This document shows, piece by piece, positions 1 to 7,232 of a DNA stretch of 64,000 nt. Each line of letters starts with the position of its first letter. Position 1 is the stretch's first letter. Location: assembly GCF_051175565.1 (NCBI RefSeq), contig NZ_CP195105.1, positions 1,240,001-1,304,000 of the forward strand. The letters run 5' to 3'. The stretch comes from Daejeonia sp002484105 (GTDB lineage Bacteria; Bacteroidota; Bacteroidia; Flavobacteriales; Weeksellaceae). The notes below the pieces were generated by a model. It had not been told where the DNA came from, made no database searches, and worked only from the letters and a program-made list of their open reading frames with translations. A program made the position numbers and the translations under genes.

Positions 1-1
1 A

Positions 2-667
2 AAAGTAGCTGGCGTTTTTGATGATATGGTGAGCCGTTCGGTTCCGTTCTATCACGAGATGCAGCGCATGACCAGCGAACTTGCAGCAAGATATGCACAG
101 CCGGGCACACAGGTTTTTGATCTTGGATGCTCTACAGGCACTACATTGCTGCTGATGGACAAGTCCGTGGGAGAAGGTGTTTCTTTTACCGGTGTTGACG
201 AATCGGCTGAAATGCTGGACCGCTGCCAGGGAAAATTGAAAAACTTCAATCTCCATCATCCTATTGATCTGGTAGCAGCAGACCTGACCAGAGAGGTTCC
301 CGTCCAAAATGCTTCAGTGGTAACCATGGTGCTGGTGCTGCAGTTTATCCGTCCGATGTTCCGGCACGAGATTGTCCGCAAAATCTGCGAAGGTCTACTG
401 CCTGGAGGGGTCTTTATCCTGATAGAAAAAATCCTTACCGAAGACAAATCCTTCAATCGCGAATTCATCGATTATTACTACGACTTCAAAAGACGGAACA
501 GCTACAGTGAGCTCGAAATATCCCAAAAAAGGGAAGCGCTGGAAAATGTTCTGATTCCCTATAAATCTTCCGAAAATATAGACATGCTGAAAAGTGCAGG
601 TTTTGATGAGGCAGAAGTGTTTTTCAGATGGTATAATTTCACAGGCATTATTGCAAAAAAACAATGA
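2..667 (+). CDS. cmoA: CmoA-type carboxy-SAM synthase (5' end cut by window edge)
   Basis: Class I SAM-dependent fold. The E. coli homologue makes carboxy-S-adenosylmethionine from SAM and prephenate for cmo5U modification of tRNA wobble uridine. The frame is open to base 2 and the first visible residues (VAGVFDDMVSRSVPFY) match E. coli CmoA from about residue 24, so roughly 22 residues lie outside the window; the ATG at 26 is internal. Seen: the glycine-rich SAM motif DLGCSTGT, and the block DFKRRNSYSELEISQKR, whose last Arg aligns with E. coli Arg199, reported to hold the carboxylate of the product. It overlaps the next gene by 4 bases (ATGA), so the two are probably co-translated. No cmoB is in view. 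Confidence 0.88.
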   Translation, partial: KVAGVFDDMVSRSVPFYHEMQRMTSELAARYAQPGTQVFDLGCSTGTTLLLMDKSVGEGVSFTGVDESAEMLDRCQGKLKNFNLHHPIDLVAADLTREVPVQNASVVTMVLVLQFIRPMFRHEIVRKICEGLLPGGVFILIEKILTEDKSFNREFIDYYYDFKRRNSYSELEISQKREALENVLIPYKSSENIDMLKSAGFDEAEVFFRWYNFTGIIAKKQ

Positions 668-1389
668 TACAGATTGGTAATTTTTTCTTCAAGTACAGAA
701 ATATTCTTTTTATATTCTTATATCTCCTTTTATTTGTCCCTTCGCCGCCACTTTTTGGTGAGCATGCTTTGGGGCCGCATTATTACTGGTTTCCAATAGT
801 GACAGGGCTGATGGTTACATTTGCCGGTCAACTGATTCGTGGGGGAACCATAGGGCTTCAGTATATTATCCGTGGTGGTGTAGACAAGAAGGTATATGCC
901 GACAAACTTGTAACGGAAGGGGTTTTCAGCCATGTTCGCAATCCGCTGTATGTGGGCAATGTTCTGATGTTGCTCGGCGTGGGTATTCTTGCCAATTCAA
1001 TGATCTATACATTGGTGATTATGCCGGTTTTCCTCTTTATTTATCAGTGTATTGTGCTGGCAGAGGAGAATTTTCTCCGGCAGAAATTTGGTGTACAGTT
1101 CGAGGAATATACCCAGCGTGTCCATCGCTGGATTCCCAGTCTGAAAGGGATTGGTGTAACTTTTTCTTCAATGGAGTTTCACTGGAAGCGCTGGCTGATT
1201 AAGGAATACAATACGCAATTTATCTGGCTGTGTGGCATCGCGCTGATTTTGCTGTTCAGATATCCCGAACTTACCGATGGCAACACGGTGCTCAGGAATT
1301 CTTTGGCTGTGGCTTTTATACTGGTTTTTGCGGTATATTATTTTTATGTCCGCTATATGAAGAAATCAAGGAAGTGGACTGCTGACTGA
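664..1389 (+). CDS. Isoprenylcysteine carboxyl methyltransferase (ICMT/PEMT)-family membrane protein
   Basis: Protein of 241 residues with several hydrophobic segments (near residues 10-25, 38-58, 100-130, and two near the C-terminus). The segment HVRNPLYVGN followed by EEN and E-Y-x-x-R is the typical SAM-binding signature of the ICMT/phospholipid methyltransferase family. The substrate cannot be told from sequence; in bacteria this family includes phospholipid N-methyltransferases and many uncharacterised enzymes. Its start ATG overlaps the stop of cmoA, which suggests translational coupling, but a shared biochemical role is not established. Confidence 0.75.
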   Translation: MIQIGNFFFKYRNILFIFLYLLLFVPSPPLFGEHALGPHYYWFPIVTGLMVTFAGQLIRGGTIGLQYIIRGGVDKKVYADKLVTEGVFSHVRNPLYVGNVLMLLGVGILANSMIYTLVIMPVFLFIYQCIVLAEENFLRQKFGVQFEEYTQRVHRWIPSLKGIGVTFSSMEFHWKRWLIKEYNTQFIWLCGIALILLFRYPELTDGNTVLRNSLAVAFILVFAVYYFYVRYMKKSRKWTAD

Positions 1390-1444
1390 TATTTTTTGTG
1401 AAAATTGGGTAGTTTTTCTTATTTTTAAAATCTAAATTCACGGT

Positions 1445-2017
1445 ATGAAAATCTACACCAAAACCGGCGACAAGGGAGATACCGCACTTTACGGAGGTAC
1501 GCGCGTTTCCAAATCCAGCCTGCGTGTCGAAAGTTATGGCAATATTGACGAACTCAATTCCTTCATCGGTGTGGCCAAGTGCCAGATTGAAGATTTTGAA
1601 GTGATGGCCAAACTCAGAAAAATCCAGTTTGATCTCTTTACTTTAGGTTCCGAATCGGCAACGCCGCTGGATAAAATGATGCTTGCAAACGGGCAGCCCA
1701 GGCTTCCGCTGACGATTTCCGATACTGAAATTGAAGAACTCGAATTGTGGATGGATGAAATGGAAGAAACACTGGAGCCTTTGCAGTATTTTATTCTTCC
1801 CGGTGGTGGGAAAGCTGCAACAGCACTTCATGTTGCGCGCACCGTTTGCCGCCGTGCCGAGCGTTCTCTTGTGCTTCTCCATCAGACTGAAGAGGTACGT
1901 CCGGAAATGATCAAATACCTCAACCGGCTGTCCGATTTTCTCTTTGTACTTGCCAGATATGTCTCCAGACAGCAGGGTGAACCTGAAGAATACTGGAATC
2001 CGCGTGACCGGAAATAA
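1445..2017 (+). CDS. PduO-type cob(I)alamin adenosyltransferase
   Basis: Transfers the adenosyl group of ATP to cob(I)alamin to make coenzyme B12. The 190-residue length fits the PduO family. Seen: the N-terminal ATP-binding motif KIYTKTGDKGDTALYGG followed by RVSK, the central LPGGG segment, the RRAER motif, and the C-terminal YLNRLSDFLFVLAR helix. It lies 55 bases after the membrane methyltransferase and 20 bases before the thiamine kinase gene, same strand, so a four-gene cofactor and tRNA-modification transcript is plausible. The cobalamin-using QueG in this window (47.7 kb) needs cobalamin but not the adenosyl form. Confidence 0.92.
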   Translation: MKIYTKTGDKGDTALYGGTRVSKSSLRVESYGNIDELNSFIGVAKCQIEDFEVMAKLRKIQFDLFTLGSESATPLDKMMLANGQPRLPLTISDTEIEELELWMDEMEETLEPLQYFILPGGGKAATALHVARTVCRRAERSLVLLHQTEEVRPEMIKYLNRLSDFLFVLARYVSRQQGEPEEYWNPRDRK

Positions 2018-2037
2018 TTTTTTAAACAATTTTTTTA

Positions 2038-2670
2038 TTGGAAACAGCCAACGCTTTACTTTTCATCAATGGCGAGCCACCACAATCATTTCCCAATCCG
2101 GATGATTTTGACATAACCGGCTGCACGGACGGTGCTTTTCATTATCTTAAAAATAACGGTTTCCCGCTGAAGAAACTCGATTTTATATCCGGTGATTTCG
2201 ACTCGCATTCGGGAGCCGATGTGGAGGTTTTTCAGGAACGCTTCATCCATACGCCGGATCAGGATCGTACCGATTTTGATAAAGCCCTGGAAATTCTGCT
2301 TCAGAAAAATGTACGCAAAGTAACAGTTCTGGGAGGAAGTGGAGGAGAAATGGATCACTTTCTTGGGAATCTTACCGTAGCTTACAAATTCCGCGAGGAG
2401 CTTGATATCCGTTTTTATGATGCCTTTTCAATGTACTTTTTTATTCCAAAACATTTCAGTATTTCGGGGGTGCGCGAGAAAATGATCTCGCTGTATCCGT
2501 TTCCCAATGCCGGAGGGATTGTTACCAAAGGGCTCAACTGGCCATTGGAAAATGAGGAACTGGACATCCGCAACCGCATCGGAACGCGGAATTTTGCCAT
2601 AGATAATGAGGTTTCCGTCACTTACCGTTCCGGAGATCTGCTGTTTTTTGTAGGGCAGAAATACCGGTGA
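2038..2670 (+). CDS. Thiamine pyrophosphokinase
   Basis: Converts thiamine and ATP to thiamine diphosphate. Seen: SGDFDSHS near residue 50, DQDRTDFDKAL near 75 and GGSGGEMDHFLGNL near 100, the three conserved blocks of the bacterial and eukaryotic TPK catalytic domain. Length (210 residues) is normal. The frame opens with TTG at 2038; no ATG lies in frame ahead of the conserved part and a TAA closes the frame at 2023, so an unusual start (TTG, or ATT at 2029) must be used. The first residues (ALLFINGEPP) already belong to the domain. Confidence 0.88.
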   Translation: METANALLFINGEPPQSFPNPDDFDITGCTDGAFHYLKNNGFPLKKLDFISGDFDSHSGADVEVFQERFIHTPDQDRTDFDKALEILLQKNVRKVTVLGGSGGEMDHFLGNLTVAYKFREELDIRFYDAFSMYFFIPKHFSISGVREKMISLYPFPNAGGIVTKGLNWPLENEELDIRNRIGTRNFAIDNEVSVTYRSGDLLFFVGQKYR

Positions 2671-2908
2671 AAAACTGCCCTCAGGAGAACTGAATAAGAA
2701 TTTTTTCAAAATTTTTCGAACATCTATGCGGGTTCCAGAGAATTTCTATATCTCATTTTTATATGGAAGATGTCATGAGACAGACGGTGAATATATATTC
2801 CGGAACTTTAAGAAAAAATTAAAATACTTTTTAAAACTTTTTCACCAAATTTGCACTTCCCCAAAAAATTGAATTTTTACCTTTTTTTAAACCAGCTTTT
2901 TAAAGAAA

Positions 2909-4300
2909 ATGAAAATTAAATATTCTGAACTGATTGACCAGACACTGTATTTCCCAACAGAGGAATTCAATGTTGAGGAAAACTGTCTCAAATTTCATGA
3001 TATTCCTCTGATGGATGTGGTCGAAAAGTTCGGAACTCCATTGAAATTCAATTATCTTCCCAAGATATCCACCAATATTCAGCGTGCCAAAGGCTGGTTC
3101 AGGGAGGCTTTTGAGAAAAATGACTACAAAAAAAACTATACGTATTGCTATTGTACCAAGTCCAGTCATTTTTCATTCGTTCTCGATGAAGCACTGAAGA
3201 ATGACATCTCGCTCGAGACCTCTTCCGCATACGATATTGATATTGTGAAAGCCCTTTATGGCAAAGGCAAAGTGGATAAAAATATCGAAGTCATCTGCAA
3301 TGGTTTCAAAACAGATGATTATCTGAACAAGATTTCAGAAATGATTAATGACGGTTTTGAAAATATCACGCCCATTCTCGACAACTACCGCGAGCTCGAC
3401 AAACTGACGGAAAGTATTGATACCACTTTCAGTATCGGTATCCGTATCGCTTCGGAAGAAGAACCGAAGTTTGAGTTTTATACCTCGCGCCTCGGAATTG
3501 GGTACAAGGATATTATTCCGTATTACAGCCAGAAAATTGCCGACCATCCCAATGCGCGGCTCAAAATGCTGCATTTCTTTATCAATACCGGTATCAAAGA
3601 TACCTCCTATTACTGGAATGAACTTTACAAATGTTTGCGTGTCTATGCACGTCTGAAGAAGATTGCTCCTGAGGTGGACAGCCTCAATATCGGCGGTGGT
3701 TTCCCCATCAAGACATCACTGAATTTTGATTACGATTATCAGTATATGGTGAACGAAATCGTTTCCCAGATCAAGAAATTCTGTGAAGAGGAAGGGGTTG
3801 AAGAACCCAACATCTATACCGAATTCGGAAGTTTTACCGTCGGAGAAAGTGGTGGGCATCTCTATAAAATTATCTCACAGAAACGCCAGAACGACCGGGA
3901 AAAATGGAATATGATCGACTCTTCCTTCATGACAACACTGCCCGATACATGGGCAATATCAAGACATTTTATCATGCTGCCGCTCAACCGTTGGGACGAT
4001 ACCTACGAAAGGGTATTTCTTGGCGGGCTGACGTGTGATTCGGATGATTATTACAATTCCGAACAGCATACCAATGCCATCTATCTGCCTACCTATGTGG
4101 ACACCAGACCGCTCTACATCGGATTTTTCCATACAGGTGCCTATCAGGAAACCATCAGCGGATACGGAGGTGTGCATCATTGCCTGCTCCCACAACCCAA
4201 ACACATTCTGATAGACAAGGATGAGGACGGCAATTTTATCTACAAAGTGTTCCGTGAAGAGCAGAAACCTGAAGATGTTCTGAAACTTTTGGGCTATTAA
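2909..4300 (+). CDS. Biosynthetic arginine decarboxylase, short Bacteroidetes form
   Basis: PLP-dependent fold III (alanine racemase-type) decarboxylase that makes agmatine from arginine for polyamine synthesis. At 463 residues it is much shorter than E. coli SpeA (about 658) and matches the short form common in Bacteroidetes. Seen: the PLP lysine in YCTKSSHF (Lys84), the phosphate-binding GGGFP, the EFGSF strand, and the C-terminal CDSDDYYN carrying the catalytic Cys of the partner subunit. A 238-base intergenic region precedes it; a near-consensus -7 (CAAATTTG instead of TAAATTTG) lies about 60 bases upstream. A hairpin terminator follows at 4329. Confidence 0.9.
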   Translation: MKIKYSELIDQTLYFPTEEFNVEENCLKFHDIPLMDVVEKFGTPLKFNYLPKISTNIQRAKGWFREAFEKNDYKKNYTYCYCTKSSHFSFVLDEALKNDISLETSSAYDIDIVKALYGKGKVDKNIEVICNGFKTDDYLNKISEMINDGFENITPILDNYRELDKLTESIDTTFSIGIRIASEEEPKFEFYTSRLGIGYKDIIPYYSQKIADHPNARLKMLHFFINTGIKDTSYYWNELYKCLRVYARLKKIAPEVDSLNIGGGFPIKTSLNFDYDYQYMVNEIVSQIKKFCEEEGVEEPNIYTEFGSFTVGESGGHLYKIISQKRQNDREKWNMIDSSFMTTLPDTWAISRHFIMLPLNRWDDTYERVFLGGLTCDSDDYYNSEQHTNAIYLPTYVDTRPLYIGFFHTGAYQETISGYGGVHHCLLPQPKHILIDKDEDGNFIYKVFREEQKPEDVLKLLGY

Positions 4301-4328
4301 AATTTTTACATTTTTAAAATCAGTACAG

Positions 4329-4361
4329 AAGCAGCTTCGGTTTTAGAAGTTGCTTTTTTTT
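4329..4361 (+). terminator. Rho-independent terminator after arginine decarboxylase
   Basis: The stem GCAGCTTC / GAAGTTGC (4331-4338 with 4346-4353, one G-T pair) encloses a 7-base loop and is followed by eight T. It ends the arginine decarboxylase transcript. The 158 bases up to the aminotransferase gene hold a near-consensus -7 (TAAATTAG) about 35 bases before the start. Confidence 0.85.
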
Positions 4362-4519
4362 GTTAATGGTCTGCAAATGGTCTTTTTTAGTGAAAGAAAT
4401 TCTGTTAAACTGTTAAAAAATTATTATTTCTGTTTTAAATGCCGTTTAAATGAGGTTTGTTTTTATTTAATGCCTTAAATTAGCACCAGTATTTTATTAA
4501 TCCTTTAAAATTTCCTTTA

Positions 4520-5737
4520 ATGATGTTTAAGAATATTCCGAATTTTCCGGGAGACCCCATTCTGGGCCTGGCAGAGCAGTTTAAAAAAGATCCGCGTGAG
4601 GGCAAAGTAAACCTCAGTGTCGGTCTTTATCACGATGAAGAAGGGATTGTCCCGCAGCTGGAGTCCATCCGAAGGGCGCGCGACATGTATTTTGAAAACG
4701 AAACCAAGGCGTCTACCTACCTCCCTATGGGTGGTTATCTTCCGTACAGAAAGGAGGTGGAAAAGCTGCTTTTCGGAGAAGATGCCCAATCCGTGAAAGA
4801 AGGAAATATTGCTACCATACAGTCATTGGGTGGTTCCGGCGCGCTGAGTATCGGTGGGATGTTCCTGAAAAAATTCTATCCGGAGTCTAAAGTTTACGTG
4901 AGCAACCCTACCTGGGGCAACCATATTTCCATTTTTGAAGCGGCGGGTTTCAAGGTAGAAAAATATCCCTATTATGATGCTGCAACGCACGGTGTAGATT
5001 TTAATAAAATGCTTGAATTTATCCGTCAGCTCACCCCGAAAAGCATTGTTCTGCTGCATCCGTGCTGCCACAACCCGACCGGTGCCGATCTTACAGAAGC
5101 ACAGTGGGATGCCCTGATACCGGTGCTGAAAGACCATGATCTGATTCCGTTCCTGGATATCGCATATATGGGAATGGGCAATGGTTTTGAAGAAGATACC
5201 TATGCCATCCGCGCGATGGAGAAAAGCGGGCTGTATTTTGTGGTGAGCCATTCGTTCTCCAAAATATTTTCGCTGTACGGTGAGCGGATTGGTGCGCTAT
5301 GCGTTGTCTGTGAAGATCAGGAAGCTGCCGTTGCGGTAGAATCCCAGCTGTGTGGCACCGTGCGTAAAGTGTACTCCAACCCGCCGTCTTTTGGTGCACA
5401 TCTCGTCCACAATGTGCTGAGCAGCCCGGAACTGAAAGCACTATGGATTGAAGAAGTAAATGGCATGAGAAAGAGAATTAAAGATATGCGCCAGGCACTT
5501 GCCGACGAACTGAAACTTCAGGGGCAGCAGCCTGAGGAATATGAATTTTACCTGAAACAGAAGGGCATGTTTTCGTTTACCGGTTTCAGTAAAGAGCAGG
5601 CCGTAGCTTTGCGGGAAGAGGAAGCTATTTACATCATCGAAAACGGTAGAATGTGCATCGCTGGTCTGACTTCCGGCAATGTGAAGAAAGTTGCTGATGC
5701 GTTTGCTAAAATTGAACTTGCCGGCGAAAATGCTTAA
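4520..5737 (+). CDS. Class I aminotransferase, aspartate/aromatic (AspC/TyrB) type
   Basis: PLP enzyme of 405 residues. Seen: the AspC/TyrB-type N-terminus (PNFPGDPILGLAEQFKKD), YLPMGGYLPYR, LHPCCHNPTGADL (substrate and PLP contacts) and the PLP lysine in HSFSKIFSLYGERIG, the signature of the aspartate/aromatic subgroup. It exchanges amino groups between aspartate or aromatic amino acids and 2-oxoglutarate; which substrate is preferred cannot be decided by eye. ATG-ATG at the start leaves a one-codon ambiguity (4520 or 4523). Monocistronic by context. Confidence 0.88.
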   Translation: MMFKNIPNFPGDPILGLAEQFKKDPREGKVNLSVGLYHDEEGIVPQLESIRRARDMYFENETKASTYLPMGGYLPYRKEVEKLLFGEDAQSVKEGNIATIQSLGGSGALSIGGMFLKKFYPESKVYVSNPTWGNHISIFEAAGFKVEKYPYYDAATHGVDFNKMLEFIRQLTPKSIVLLHPCCHNPTGADLTEAQWDALIPVLKDHDLIPFLDIAYMGMGNGFEEDTYAIRAMEKSGLYFVVSHSFSKIFSLYGERIGALCVVCEDQEAAVAVESQLCGTVRKVYSNPPSFGAHLVHNVLSSPELKALWIEEVNGMRKRIKDMRQALADELKLQGQQPEEYEFYLKQKGMFSFTGFSKEQAVALREEEAIYIIENGRMCIAGLTSGNVKKVADAFAKIELAGENA

Positions 5738-5768
5738 GCTGTTATACATTATTGATCTTAAAAGAATA

Positions 5769-5799
5769 CTCCTCCATACAAGGGGAGTTTCTGTTTTAT
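5769..5799 (+). terminator. Weak terminator after aminotransferase gene
   Basis: ACTCCTC (5769-5775) pairs with GGGGAGT (5783-5789), with one T-G pair and a 7-base loop, followed by a T-rich stretch interrupted by C and G. It is placed 31 bases after the aminotransferase stop. Confidence 0.55.
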
Positions 5800-5823
5800 A
5801 GAGTAACGGCTATTTCCGGGATG

Positions 5824-5965
5824 TTGCATCTTGCGTGAGGGATTGCAGCGGATACCCCACAGTGGAGCCGCGCAGCGGCGAAACGAGGAGTAGCAGCGGA
5901 AAGCCCGGCCCGGTGCGGCGGCCAGCCTGGCCATTGCCCTGGCACGAAAGGCGAGGGACACGCCC
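5824..5965 (+). ncRNA. Structured RNA-like repeat element, copy A
   Basis: A 142-base GC-rich element with a clear relative at 39621-39743. Shared blocks in order: TTGCAT, GCGyGAGGGAT, CGGwTACCCC, CGAGGAGTA (5884-5892), AGCCCGGCCC (5902-5911), GGGAC and CGCCC. GCGTG (5833-5837) pairs with CACGC (5959-5963); in copy B the same positions are GCGCG and CGCGC, a compensatory T-A to C-G change. Inner hairpins are GCCGC/GCGGC near 5866 and GGCCAG/CTGGCC near 5920. No protein is supported. The following lipoprotein gene has its own promoter at 5986, so the element is probably not its leader. Similar elements recur in flavobacterial intergenic DNA and may correspond to the Rfam Flavo-1 motif, but that is from memory and unchecked. 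The upstream -7 is poor in this copy. Confidence 0.7.
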
Positions 5966-5985
5966 GGAAAGTCGTCTCAGTTCAT

Positions 5986-5993
5986 TATATTTG
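5986..5993 (+). promoter_or_regulatory. -7 element TATATTTG for the lipoprotein gene
   Basis: Exact match to the Bacteroidetes TAnnTTTG consensus, 28 bases before the ATG at 6022. It lies between RNA element A and the gene, which argues for the downstream start and for separate transcription of the two. Confidence 0.7.
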
Positions 5994-6021
5994 CCAGGAA
6001 ATGAAACATCAATATTCTGAT

Positions 6022-6561
6022 ATGAAAAAATTATTGCTGGCCGCAGTTGTTGCGGTACTGATGCAGTCCTGCGTGGTAAGTACGGCTGCCAAAGTGGTGA
6101 AAACCGCAGGGAAAGTTGCCGTAGGTGCTGTGAAAACCACAGTACACACAATAGACTGGACGGTGAAAAAAGCCAATGGGAAAATCAATGAAGACCGTCT
6201 GGACGGGAAGTGGAAAGTAGCAGCCCTCTATAAAGGAAGTTTTGAAGACTATGAAAACTCGAAAAATCCTGAAAACCTGTATCAGGGATGCAGCGAAGGA
6301 CAGGAGGTGTATGAGTTTAAGGCAAAGAAGAGCAAATTTACCCAGTATTCCTGCGGAGTTGCAGATCCTTCTACCTTCAAGTATACCTATTCATGGGAAA
6401 AAGATCCGACAACTGGAGAAAAGGAAAATATGGTTTCCTACGGCCCGGGGTATTTCAATGTGATAAATGCAGACAGCAAGCATCTTGTTCTGGAAGGCTA
6501 TTTTCTGGACGAAGGCGGTACGAAAGTGCGCAGTACTTGTTTTCTGGAAAAAATAAAATAG
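6022..6561 (+). CDS. Small lipoprotein, lipocalin-like, function unknown
   Basis: Protein of 179 residues. The signal peptide MKKLLLAAVVAVLMQSC ends in a lipobox-like LMQSC, so the protein should be lipid-anchored and exported. After a basic, Lys/Val-rich stretch come a DGKWKVA segment and a beta-rich C-terminal part with several Trp, Tyr and Cys, resembling lipocalin-like lipoproteins of Bacteroidetes. The frame could begin at 6001 (MKHQYSD), but the promoter at 5986-5993 and the clean signal peptide favour 6022. It is transcribed alone and closed by the terminator at 6568. I do not recognise a specific family. Confidence 0.75.
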   Translation: MKKLLLAAVVAVLMQSCVVSTAAKVVKTAGKVAVGAVKTTVHTIDWTVKKANGKINEDRLDGKWKVAALYKGSFEDYENSKNPENLYQGCSEGQEVYEFKAKKSKFTQYSCGVADPSTFKYTYSWEKDPTTGEKENMVSYGPGYFNVINADSKHLVLEGYFLDEGGTKVRSTCFLEKIK

Positions 6562-6567
6562 ATATCG

Positions 6568-6590
6568 CCGGCCTAAAGGCCGGTTTTTTT
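6568..6590 (+). terminator. Strong terminator after the lipoprotein gene
   Basis: CCGGCC (6568-6573), loop TAAA, GGCCGG (6578-6583), then seven T. The T-run overlaps the last codon of the convergent gene that ends at 6589. Confidence 0.9.
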
Positions 6591-7215
6591 ATTGAAGCCC
6601 CATCCAGAAGCCCGGGATGTAGGATTTGGTAATGGTTTTCAGGCAGGAACCGGACTGAATCTTCAGCTGGATCTGGGTGATGGCAGGTGTTTGCTGTTCG
6701 ATATCCAGTTCTGGGGTTTTTCCGTAAAGAGTCGTCTGGCTGCCGTCTCCAGAAGTGAGTGTCCAGGAGTATATGTTTTTTTCTGCAATGGCATCGGGGA
6801 TAAAGATTATTTTGCTACCTTGTTTCTTTTCGGTGAAGACCGACGTTTTGATGTCGCAGTTTGTGTTGTCGGAAGGGTTCAGGTTCAGTATTTGGGCTAT
6901 GGGGGTGACGATGTCAATGGTTTTGCTGCACTGGAATGGGCCTTTCTCCGAAATTCCCGAGAGAGCAATGGTTGCCTTCCCGCCGCTTATGCCTTTTATT
7001 TTTGCATCCTTCAGGCGGTTGTTGCCTTCTATGGCAGCGTTTTTATCAATTACGGTCCACTGATGACATTCTTCACACTGTGCGGTATTGTTGGTCAGCG
7101 TATAGGTGGACGTTTCATTGGTCTGCAGTGTCTCTTTTCCCTGAATGAAGCACTGGGCGCGAGTTTGCAGAAATATGGCACACAAGAGTATCATTAGGAT
7201 GAATCTGATGTTCAT
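6589..7215 (-). CDS. Secreted protein of unknown function
   Basis: Protein of 208 residues beginning MNIRFILMILLCAIFLQTRAQC, a signal peptide ending in the RAQ typical of flavobacterial exported proteins. The mature part has paired Cys (QCEECHQW) and beta-strand patterns with Ig- or PKD-like spacing, and ends in GFWMGLQ without a T9SS sorting domain. The frame is open for 45 more codons upstream, but those overlap the carboxylase gene in another frame and hold no signal peptide, so the start at 7215, 17 bases after the carboxylase stop, is preferred. It probably shares the carboxylase transcript. No family recognised. Confidence 0.7.
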   Translation of the reverse strand: MNIRFILMILLCAIFLQTRAQCFIQGKETLQTNETSTYTLTNNTAQCEECHQWTVIDKNAAIEGNNRLKDAKIKGISGGKATIALSGISEKGPFQCSKTIDIVTPIAQILNLNPSDNTNCDIKTSVFTEKKQGSKIIFIPDAIAEKNIYSWTLTSGDGSQTTLYGKTPELDIEQQTPAITQIQLKIQSGSCLKTITKSYIPGFWMGLQ

Positions 7216-7232
7216 TTTTTTATTTTTTAAAG

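Noticed and set aside
5824..5965. tRNA or riboswitch in element A
   Set aside because: No cloverleaf, no T-loop GGTTCGANTCC, and no known riboswitch core; the promoter at 5986 also speaks against a leader role.
6592..7197. 201-codon plus-strand frame
   Set aside because: Antisense to the secreted protein gene 6589-7215, which has a clear signal peptide; the plus-strand version has none.
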